Shown: one piece after another, positions 7,463 through 20,011 of the stretch
Layout: each line of letters opens with the position of its first letter
How positions within the stretch are numbered: position 1 is the stretch's first letter
From: a virus
IMG/VR virus record: IMGVR_UViG_3300006810_000566
Location: 1 to 20,011 of that record
DNA: 20,011 nucleotides
Direction: 5' to 3' (one strand)
Notes under the pieces: model-generated
Told to the model about the DNA's origin: nothing
The model's input: only the letters and a program-made list of their open reading frames with translations
Databases searched by the model: none
Translations under genes and position numbers: made by a program

Positions 7463-8062
7463 ATGGCGACATATCAATTTGAAGGTCAAGATATAGTCGC
7501 TCCCTTTCGAATTACATCTAATGAACCTGCTTTCTCTGCGGATACGGTAACGTTGAAAACCCGTAGAGTAAGGCAGGGTGCTCAAAGATGGGAACTCGAA
7601 TTTGGAGTTACAATGACCGACGCTTCTAGTTTTCTTGCTGATACTGTTTCTACATTTCACGATTTACTCACTATGGAAATGCCTCAGTTAAATTCTAGAG
7701 GAGAAACTATTTCGCAAGGAACTTCAACTTCTGCGGTTACAACTAGTGGAGTTCATTCTGCAAATGATTCTACTGTTACACTTACAGGAGCTAACGGTAC
7801 TATTTCAAAAGGTAGATTTATTAAGTTTGGAAATCATAATAAAATTTATTTAGTTACTGCAACCTACTCAGGTACTGGTGACATAAGTATATATCCTTCC
7901 TTAAGATCTTCTGTTCCGGCGGCTACTTCTGTATTGTATCGAGATAGTACAGACAATATAACTCTTTCAGCTTATAGAGATGTAACTAATATTAACGGTA
8001 TTATATTTACCGATGGTGTTTTATCCGAAGCAGGAACTATAAACTTAATCGAGGCACTTTAA
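7463..8062 (+). CDS. Probable tail-tip / distal tail protein (lambda gpM position)
   Basis: This 199-residue protein starts at ATG 7463 after AAGGAG (7451-7456), 16 bases beyond the tape measure stop. It is predicted to be mostly beta: an N-terminal segment (APFRITSNEPAFSADT, then QRWELEFGVTM), a middle segment with FIKFGNHNKIYLVT, and a C-terminus ending GTINLIEAL. It has no cysteine, signal peptide or membrane helix. The gene directly after the tape measure in siphovirus modules normally encodes the protein that joins tube to tip (lambda gpM or Dit-type), and the beta-rich sequence agrees. The middle segment (about residues 85-150) could be a small inserted beta domain. Function rests on position and composition; I cannot name the family with certainty. 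Confidence 0.65.
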   Translation: MATYQFEGQDIVAPFRITSNEPAFSADTVTLKTRRVRQGAQRWELEFGVTMTDASSFLADTVSTFHDLLTMEMPQLNSRGETISQGTSTSAVTTSGVHSANDSTVTLTGANGTISKGRFIKFGNHNKIYLVTATYSGTGDISIYPSLRSSVPAATSVLYRDSTDNITLSAYRDVTNINGIIFTDGVLSEAGTINLIEAL

Positions 8063-8063
8063 C

Positions 8064-8611
8064 ATGAAAAATACTCCAGCATCAATTATGACAGCAATCA
8101 CAAGTGATGTTTGTGACCCGTTTTTATTGCTTGACATGGAGTTTGCTTCAGGTACGATTAGATTAACAAACCTTCCTTATAATGTTGTTGTAGGTCCAGA
8201 TACCTACATTTCTGATGGAGGGCTAGTTGAGTTTAGTCCTCCACAGCTTACTTCTAATGTTAATCGAGAAACATATCGAATTAAAATAACTGATTACCAA
8301 AATACATATAAAGATGAATTTGAAGCTAATGCAGTAGGTACTCCAGTAACTGTAAGGTTAGGGGTAAATGATGATACTGCAAATTTAGATATAGTATATA
8401 AGGGAAGAATAGATGCTACTCGTATTGAAACAAACCCGAGTGAAGGTAGTAAAGATGCAATAATAGATTGCTCTTCACCTTTTGGAGCTTTAGATAGAAC
8501 AACAGACAGAAGAACAGATAAAGATACTCAACGACAGATTGATGCAACAGATACTTGTTTTGATAGAATTCTTTTTGAGGTTTCCAACATAGAACTTAGG
8601 TGGGGTAAGGT

Positions 8612-8615
<4 letters not shown>
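8064..8615 (+). CDS. Probable tail-tip protein (lambda gpL position; DUF2163/DUF1833-like appearance)
   Basis: This 183-residue protein starts at ATG 8064, one base after the previous stop, with GAGG at 8051-8054. Its stop overlaps the next start (ATGA at 8612-8615), which suggests translational coupling to the gpJ-like gene. The layout is recognisable: an acidic substrate-free opening (VCDPFLLLDMEF), beta strands describing a loop LTNLPYNVVVGPDTYIS, a repeated strand pattern around YRIKITDYQN and VTVRLGV, and a C-terminus RRTDKDTQRQIDATDTCFDR. That last element resembles the end of DUF2163/DUF1833-type phage proteins found between the tape measure and host-specificity proteins. These form part of the tip hub. 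The protein is shorter than many DUF2163 members and lacks the cysteine cluster of lambda gpL. Confidence 0.6.
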
Positions 8616-15298
<6,683 letters not shown>

Positions 15299-15306
15299 TG
15301 ATATAT

Positions 15307-15330
15307 AAGGGGTTTTTATAGCCCCTTTTT
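15307..15330 (+). terminator. Rho-independent terminator after the gpJ-like gene
   Basis: AAGGGG (15307-15312) pairs with CCCCTT (15322-15327) around a nine-base loop, and the T run continues to 15330. It begins nine bases after the gpJ-like stop (15296-15298). The 78-base gap to the next gene is the longest non-coding stretch here apart from the edges. Confidence 0.8.
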
Positions 15331-15376
15331 CATTAATCGATCACTCTATAGAAGAATAATTAGCTTAGGAGGTATT

Positions 15377-15691
15377 ATGGCTTCTTATAAATTTGAGCTA
15401 AATACAAGTGCTCCTGCTTATCAAATAGAACTGGCAAGAGTGGGTGCACAAGGTGCAGAAGGCCCCGCCGGAGGTGGTTTAGACTGGATTACTCTTGCTA
15501 CTGCTTTCTCATCAACACCATCGTTAAATACCCAGCTGGTAGGCGGTGATGTTTATACTTATCAATACAATAACGATACTTTGACTCTATATAGATATGT
15601 TACTTCTAATTCTGATGAATTTTATCAGGATTTTGATGGTACAAACTTAACAACTTTAATTGCTAGCAAATTACAATCTATAACCCTATAG
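15377..15691 (+). CDS. Small tail-tip or fibre-associated protein with short collagen-like segment
   Basis: This 104-residue protein starts at ATG 15377 four bases after a perfect AGGAGG (15367-15372), the strongest ribosome binding site in the window, which predicts high output. Residues 1-20 look like beta strands (YKFELNTSAPAYQIELARV). A four-triplet collagen-like run, GAQGAEGPAGGG, follows at about 24-35. The rest (LDWITLATAF, then QLVGGDVYTYQYNNDTLTLYRYV) looks like a small beta domain. The gene sits between the giant fibre gene and the fibre genes, after a terminator. It may be a short accessory fibre or a capping piece for the collagen fibre, but this is inference from the shared Gly-X-Y character and position. 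The family is not recognised. Confidence 0.75.
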   Translation: MASYKFELNTSAPAYQIELARVGAQGAEGPAGGGLDWITLATAFSSTPSLNTQLVGGDVYTYQYNNDTLTLYRYVTSNSDEFYQDFDGTNLTTLIASKLQSITL

Positions 15692-15702
15692 GAGATTAAC
15701 TC

Positions 15703-17541
15703 ATGGCTTTTGTAGCTACAGACTGGTCAATTGCGGCCAATGGCGATATTCGCTATATAGGTGACACGCACGGTGGTGCTTCACCTAGCTATGCCACAGT
15801 TATCGAATTCCACAGAGCGTTGCAAGACTTCGCTGATGATCAAGCGGCTTCGGGTGATGATTTACTTGATATTTCAAGTTTAACACCATCGGATCGCTCG
15901 ACAGATAACATTATTACTCTGCTTAATGGATTTAACATTGACGACACAGCGGCTCAACACCTCTTTGACGGCTCTATTATCCAAGCAAACGGTAATGATA
16001 TCTATGACGGTATCGTTAACTTTGGTAACGCAACATATATTAATGTTCTTCAAAATGGCGCTCTTATTGTAGACGATTTTTGGAATTCATATTCACCCGC
16101 TGGTTTCAACAATGATGCAAACCAAGGTATTTCTCACCGATTTATGGTAAAAGTAAGATCAGGCGGTTCAGATACAGACGGTCGTCGTCTTATTGGTCTT
16201 TCTCGTGAATTTGGTAAAACCTATTCAGAATTTTCAATTAATGGTTCTGCCCGTGGTAACAACGTACTTGCGTTGTCTCAAGCAGACGATTTAAACAACC
16301 AAACAGCAGTTGGCACAGTTGCCGCTTATGGCTTTTCTAAAACTGAAGGCTACGTAGAAATTGATGTTCAAGCAGATGGCTCACCTGAAGATTTCTACAT
16401 TGAGTGGAACATCGGTGGTGCCGCTATTAACCAGCTTTACGAATACTCTAAGTGGTTTACACGTCGTGGTACTGCTCAAACTATTATGGGGCTTGACGGA
16501 GATGTATTCCGTGGAGTTACTAACGAATTAACTGTTAGTCAAACTGGTGGTACTTTTGTAGAACCAGAATCTTTAAGTTGGACTGGCGGAACTGGTCAAG
16601 TTCTTGCAGTAGATTCAACAACGGCGGCTACTAAGGTTTGGATTCAAGTACTAACAGGTTCAGCACCTAGCTCAGGTACTATTACAGGTAACGGAGGAGC
16701 TACTGCAACAGTTAGTGCAAATACTTCTCGTACTGTTCCTAGCGTTATTGCTGGTGCTTCTACTGGAACTGCGCTTCTTGGTGCATACGGTTTTGGTGTT
16801 CGTGCTGTAGATCTTAAAGCTACCGATAGTGTTACAGATTTGTCAAACACTGTTGTTAGTCCACCAAACAATGTTACGTTTACAGTAAGTGGATTAATTA
16901 CTGGCGAAGACAGAGTACTCGTTACTCGTGATAGCGGTGCTTCTTCTATTGACAAAGATCAATTTACGCTAGCTACCGCACTTACTGGCTCCGCAGAAAC
17001 TTCTGTTGTTGTAGGAACGTCTATTCCTTCAGATACTCCTGCTTCAGGAACTATTCGTGTTGTAAACGATTCAGGCTTTGATGTTTTCTTGCCTTACACT
17101 AGCTTCACAGGAAGCACGTTTACTTTAACAAGTTCTTATGACTTCTCTGGAGTTGACGAGAATGATGGTGCTGCAATTAGTAACAATGTTTACATTACTT
17201 ACATTGATGAACTTGCAGATGCAGTTGCTGTTACAGCAGGAAACTTTGTAAACGGTGTAGAATACGTTATTACTAGCGTAGGCACAACTGACTTTACTCT
17301 TATTGGTGCAGGATCTAACACTCTAGGTGTAGTATTTACAGCTACTGGTGCAGGAACTGGAACAGGTGAAGCTAAGCCTTATAACACTACAGCAACGTTT
17401 ACTGTAGTTTACAATGTAGATCGTAGCTTGTTTATACGAGTACGTGATGGCGGAACAAGCCCAATTAAGACGTTTGAGACTACAGGTACTTTGACGAATG
17501 CTGGCGGTTCTACTACCGCAATTCGTACAACAGACGCTTAA
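15703..17541 (+). CDS. Tail fibre / appendage structural protein (612 aa)
   Basis: The start at ATG 15703 follows GGAG (15691-15694), which overlaps the previous stop. The N-terminal ~270 residues (IAANGDIRYIGDTHGGASPS, then FHRALQDFADD, and YDGIVNFGNATYINVLQNGA) form a conserved-looking module that I associate with virion proteins of aquatic phages. The middle is Gly/Ser/Thr/Val-rich and beta-rich. Residues about 512-557 contain YVITSVGTTDFTLIGAG followed by FTATGAGTGTG, a small module I recall from many unrelated phage appendage proteins. The last ~38 residues (SLFIRVRDGG, KTFETTGTLTNAGG) recur in the next gene's product. It has no signal peptide and no catalytic motif. Likely a side fibre or tip appendage used in host contact. 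A terminator hairpin follows 10 bases after the stop. Confidence 0.8.
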   Translation: MAFVATDWSIAANGDIRYIGDTHGGASPSYATVIEFHRALQDFADDQAASGDDLLDISSLTPSDRSTDNIITLLNGFNIDDTAAQHLFDGSIIQANGNDIYDGIVNFGNATYINVLQNGALIVDDFWNSYSPAGFNNDANQGISHRFMVKVRSGGSDTDGRRLIGLSREFGKTYSEFSINGSARGNNVLALSQADDLNNQTAVGTVAAYGFSKTEGYVEIDVQADGSPEDFYIEWNIGGAAINQLYEYSKWFTRRGTAQTIMGLDGDVFRGVTNELTVSQTGGTFVEPESLSWTGGTGQVLAVDSTTAATKVWIQVLTGSAPSSGTITGNGGATATVSANTSRTVPSVIAGASTGTALLGAYGFGVRAVDLKATDSVTDLSNTVVSPPNNVTFTVSGLITGEDRVLVTRDSGASSIDKDQFTLATALTGSAETSVVVGTSIPSDTPASGTIRVVNDSGFDVFLPYTSFTGSTFTLTSSYDFSGVDENDGAAISNNVYITYIDELADAVAVTAGNFVNGVEYVITSVGTTDFTLIGAGSNTLGVVFTATGAGTGTGEAKPYNTTATFTVVYNVDRSLFIRVRDGGTSPIKTFETTGTLTNAGGSTTAIRTTDA

Positions 17542-17551
17542 TCTAACAACC

Positions 17552-17580
17552 AGGGGTCGAAAGGCCCCTATTATTTTTTT
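17552..17580 (+). terminator. Rho-independent terminator with GAAA tetraloop
   Basis: AGGGGTC (17552-17558) pairs with GGCCCCT (17563-17569) around GAAA, a stable GNRA tetraloop. ATTA and seven T residues (17574-17580) follow. The next start codon is at 17599, so no promoter fits in the gap and the next gene depends on read-through or on a promoter inside the upstream gene. Confidence 0.85.
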
Positions 17581-17598
17581 ATTTTAGGAGTACTTTAA

Positions 17599-19188
17599 AT
17601 GGTTGCTTCAGTTGACTTTCGTGGCACACGAGTAAACTCCGCAGATACAGCTACTGGCTGGGGAGGCATTAACGTAGGTGGACAAACAAATGCAGAACCT
17701 CAGTTAAGATATCAAGGAACCAATGCTGTAAATAAAAGAATTACCTCTACAAATGGCCGTGCGGGTCTAGATTACGATCCCGGTAGCGGAGCTCTTTCTT
17801 TTAATACAGACCCAAACTCTCTTTGGTTTTGCAAAGTTTATGTTGCTGACTTTGGAGATTTAAATACAACCTATGGTGTAGAAGTTAGAATAGGCTCTAG
17901 CAATGCTAACTACTTTTCGTATAATATTGCGGGTTCGACTTCAACCAACAGCTCTTTTTCTGGGTATCCCGCTCAAGGCGGTTACTTGATTGTTCCAATT
18001 AATCCATCAGATGCTAACTACCGTTTTAGTACCGCAGGCAACCCCGCGCTTACCGGTATAGACTTTTTTGCAGTTTTAGCCCAATTTGTAACTGGCGGAG
18101 CAAAATCTGAAAACCTTGCTATGGACGCTATTGATGTTGGCGAAGGGCTTAACATTAGTGGCACCGATGGAACTTTTTTAGACTTTTTAGAATTTGATCA
18201 AAACACAGTTAATAACAGATATGGGGTAGTAACTGGTCTTGCTCCTACAATTGAATGTAATGGTAAACTTAATTTTGGAAGAACAGGCAACTCTGCCACG
18301 CCTACTACTGTAAGCTGTACATTTAGCGACAGTGAAAACATTGTTTTGTTTAGAGATGGCTTTTTTTCGTCCGGTGATTCAGGGATATTAATAGATTTAG
18401 GTAACGCCTCTACTGATATAACAATAGGTGCGTCACTAACAGGGCTAGGAAGTACTGCAGTTAGCGATACTCGCCCTGTATTTGAAACTACAGGTACCGC
18501 AGGAGTTTTATTATTATCTGGAGCAACTTTAAATAATTTTAAATCTGCTGGTTTTAATTCATCTTCTACAATAAATAATTCTCTTTTAGATGTAGAAACG
18601 CTAACAATAGGCGGTGCTACTTTTGATAATACGGAAGTTGTAACAGCTTCCCTTATAAACACTGCTACTATCACTACTGCAAGTACAGCTGATATAGCTA
18701 ATTTAACAAATATGCAATTTACGCAATCCGGTGTTGCAGGACATGCTATTGAAATTACTAGTCCGGGAACTTACAATTTTGACAATTTTAAGTTTTCAGG
18801 TTATGGAACTTCAGCTAGTGCGGCTGTGAGTAACGCAAGTAATGGATTGGTTACTATAAACGTTACTAACGGAGGCGACACGCCTACTGTTTCTAATGAT
18901 CTAGGGGCTAGTACTGTTATTAATAACGCAGTTCCCTTAAGCATTACCAATATAGTAGACGGAAGCAGACTTTATATCGTTAATGAAACAGACTCTGTTG
19001 TTCTTGCTAATGTGTTAATTTCTGGAACTACTAGCTACTCTGATAGCATTAATTTTACTGGTAACAAGAATTTATTTATTCGAGTAAGAAACTCAAGTGT
19101 TGCCCCATTTTATAAAACATTTACTAGTACAGGTACTCTTACTTCTTCAGGGTTTTCTTTGGCAGTGAATCAGGAGCTTGATCAATAA
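17599..19188 (+). CDS. Tail fibre / spike-like protein, beta-helix-like (529 aa)
   Basis: The start at ATG 17599 follows AGGAG (17586-17590). Residues 1-170 form a globular beta-rich head (VDFRGTRVNSADTATGWGG, DPNSLWFCKVYVADFGDL). From about 175 to 430 the sequence shows short rungs of alternating hydrophobic and Asn/Ser/Thr/Gly residues (for example GVLLLSGATLNNFKSAGF, then INNSLLDVETLTIGGATF). This is the look of a right-handed parallel beta-helix as in phage spikes and fibres. The C-terminus (GSRLYIVNETDSVVL, then NLFIRVRNSS and KTFTSTGTLTSSG) matches the C-terminal module of the preceding 612-aa protein. No catalytic depolymerase motif can be assigned by eye. The stop overlaps the next start by one base (TAATG). 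Confidence 0.78.
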   Translation: MVASVDFRGTRVNSADTATGWGGINVGGQTNAEPQLRYQGTNAVNKRITSTNGRAGLDYDPGSGALSFNTDPNSLWFCKVYVADFGDLNTTYGVEVRIGSSNANYFSYNIAGSTSTNSSFSGYPAQGGYLIVPINPSDANYRFSTAGNPALTGIDFFAVLAQFVTGGAKSENLAMDAIDVGEGLNISGTDGTFLDFLEFDQNTVNNRYGVVTGLAPTIECNGKLNFGRTGNSATPTTVSCTFSDSENIVLFRDGFFSSGDSGILIDLGNASTDITIGASLTGLGSTAVSDTRPVFETTGTAGVLLLSGATLNNFKSAGFNSSSTINNSLLDVETLTIGGATFDNTEVVTASLINTATITTASTADIANLTNMQFTQSGVAGHAIEITSPGTYNFDNFKFSGYGTSASAAVSNASNGLVTINVTNGGDTPTVSNDLGASTVINNAVPLSITNIVDGSRLYIVNETDSVVLANVLISGTTSYSDSINFTGNKNLFIRVRNSSVAPFYKTFTSTGTLTSSGFSLAVNQELDQ

Positions 19189-19403
19189 TGGCAATTCTTT
19201 CAGAACAAGAAATTATCAATCGTAATAATATAAATTCATTACATCAAGCTCTTATTTTAGAAAGATCTAGAATAGACGAATTTAAAACAGAAAACGACGG
19301 ACTACGAAAATCAGTAGTTCAACTACAACAAGAAATTAATGCTCTTAGAACTCAAGTAGTGTCAGTAATGGCATCTTCAATGGGGCATAGTACATCGAGG
19401 TGA
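19188..19403 (+). CDS. Small coiled-coil protein (71 aa)
   Basis: The ATG at 19188 shares its A with the upstream TAA, and AGGAG lies at 19172-19176, so translation is probably coupled. Residues about 15-58 form a long amphipathic helix (INSLHQALILERSRIDEFK, then LRKSVVQLQQEINALRTQVV) with leucine, isoleucine or valine at heptad-like spacing, a likely coiled coil. The Gly/Ser-rich end GHSTSR is short and basic. It has no membrane segment and no enzyme motif. Its placement between appendage genes suggests a fibre-assembly chaperone, a trimerisation partner or a small structural connector. These are inferences; I do not recognise the family. Confidence 0.7.
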   Translation: MAILSEQEIINRNNINSLHQALILERSRIDEFKTENDGLRKSVVQLQQEINALRTQVVSVMASSMGHSTSR

Positions 19404-19406
19404 TTT

Positions 19407-20011
19407 ATGGCAATTACTATTGACTGGGGTCAAAAAATAATTAACGTACCGAAAGCGGATCTTACGTTAATTCAAAGCACCCCTACTGAAATTCGCCAAT
19501 TAAATCTTGATACTTTTCGGCAAACACTAAATGACTTGCAAGACGATCCTGCAGGGATGACTTTTCCTACTACTCATAATCATAACACAAGTCTTACAGT
19601 AGGAGGCGTTACGCTTGCTCGTGTTATTGAGATTATTAATGGTTATACTGTTACGTTTGAAGACGGGCAATATGCTGTTAACTTAGTTGGTGCAAACTCA
19701 AATGTAGGTGATGTAGTAAACGTAAACCAAGTGTCAGTACGTAGTGCTAACTCTGCAGGACTACAAGACTTGTCAACTGTCCTTGCGGCGGCTTACAATG
19801 GTGAAGTGTGCGTAGACCCGTCTTCTCCAAACTCAGGAACCGATGTACCTATTGGTACTCGTGGAGTTCCTGTAAACAACTTAGAAGACGCCAAGGCTAT
19901 TGCAGACAAGGAAAACGCACATAATATTAGAATATTAAAATCTATGACTATCAGAGATGTAGATTTTTCTGCTGGTTATCGTTTTATTACCGACAGTCCT
20001 GTGACAGAGCA
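19407..20011 (+). CDS. Appendage / virion structural protein, partial (runs off right edge)
   Basis: The start at ATG 19407 lies three bases after the previous stop, with GAGGTGA overlapping that stop as ribosome binding site. The frame stays open for 201 complete codons to the end of the window. It begins MAITIDWGQKIINVPKADLT, continues with STPTEIRQLNLDTFRQTLND, and holds VGGVTLARVIEIINGYTVTF and YAVNLVGANSN with VNQVSVRSANSAG. I associate this combination with a widely distributed class of tail-appendage proteins in phages of Gram-negative bacteria, often annotated only as virion structural protein. The later part (VCVDPSSPNSGTDVPIGTRG, NLEDAKAIADKE) may start a repeat or beta-helix region that would continue outside. 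The C-terminus is missing, so any receptor-binding or enzymatic part cannot be seen. Confidence 0.8.
   Translation, partial: MAITIDWGQKIINVPKADLTLIQSTPTEIRQLNLDTFRQTLNDLQDDPAGMTFPTTHNHNTSLTVGGVTLARVIEIINGYTVTFEDGQYAVNLVGANSNVGDVVNVNQVSVRSANSAGLQDLSTVLAAAYNGEVCVDPSSPNSGTDVPIGTRGVPVNNLEDAKAIADKENAHNIRILKSMTIRDVDFSAGYRFITDSPVTE

Noticed and set aside
15334-15351. Sequence resembling a T7-type promoter (TAATCGATCACTCTATAG)
   Set aside because: It needs gaps to align with the T7 consensus, lacks the GGG start, appears only once, and no phage RNA polymerase gene is seen. A sigma70 promoter in the same gap is also unconvincing because of poor spacing.

Overview
The window is part of the late structural region of a tailed bacteriophage (or prophage) with a long, non-contractile siphovirus-type tail. 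All genes lie on the + strand, are closely packed and encode tail or tail-tip proteins. No integrase, replication, packaging, lysis, tRNA, rRNA or CRISPR sequence is present, so lifestyle cannot be judged. The DNA is AT-rich by eye, starts have good Shine-Dalgarno sites, and several tail-appendage proteins belong to types I associate with phages of marine and aquatic Gram-negative bacteria. A Gram-negative, probably aquatic host is an inference; I do not recognise the exact phage.

Layout, left to right: (1) the last ~40 codons of what is probably the major tail protein, then a hairpin; (2) a small unrecognised gene; (3) a lambda G/GT-type tail assembly chaperone pair joined by a -1 programmed frameshift at a textbook slippery heptamer (G GGA AAC, 726-732); (4) an HK97 gp10-like tail completion protein, then a hairpin terminator; (5) a 1968-residue tape measure protein carrying an embedded HEIGH zinc-peptidase-like motif between two copies of a repeated module; (6) two tail-tip proteins, in the position of lambda M and L; (7) a 2228-residue lambda gpJ-like tail-tip protein whose C-terminal 60% is a giant collagen-like fibre; (8) a terminator, then tail-fibre and appendage genes: a 104-aa protein with a tiny collagen segment, 612-aa and 529-aa fibre proteins sharing a C-terminal module, a 71-aa coiled-coil protein, and the start of another appendage protein that runs off the right edge.

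How they fit together: the chaperones coat the tape measure protein while the tail tube polymerises around it; the small tip proteins and the gpJ-like trimer form the tip initiator; the gpJ-like protein continues into a Gly-X-Y fibre of about 405 triplets. That fibre is split by a 78-residue non-collagen knot into two nearly equal arms (205 and 200 triplets). The following genes probably supply side fibres or appendages for host recognition.

The most unusual content is the bipartite collagen fibre fused to the tip protein (lysine/aspartate-rich proximal arm, lysine/glutamine-rich distal arm, almost no proline, visible 171-bp and 297-bp internal duplications), and the metallopeptidase-like domain inside the tape measure protein in a gene cluster that shows no separate lambda K-type (NlpC/P60) peptidase gene.
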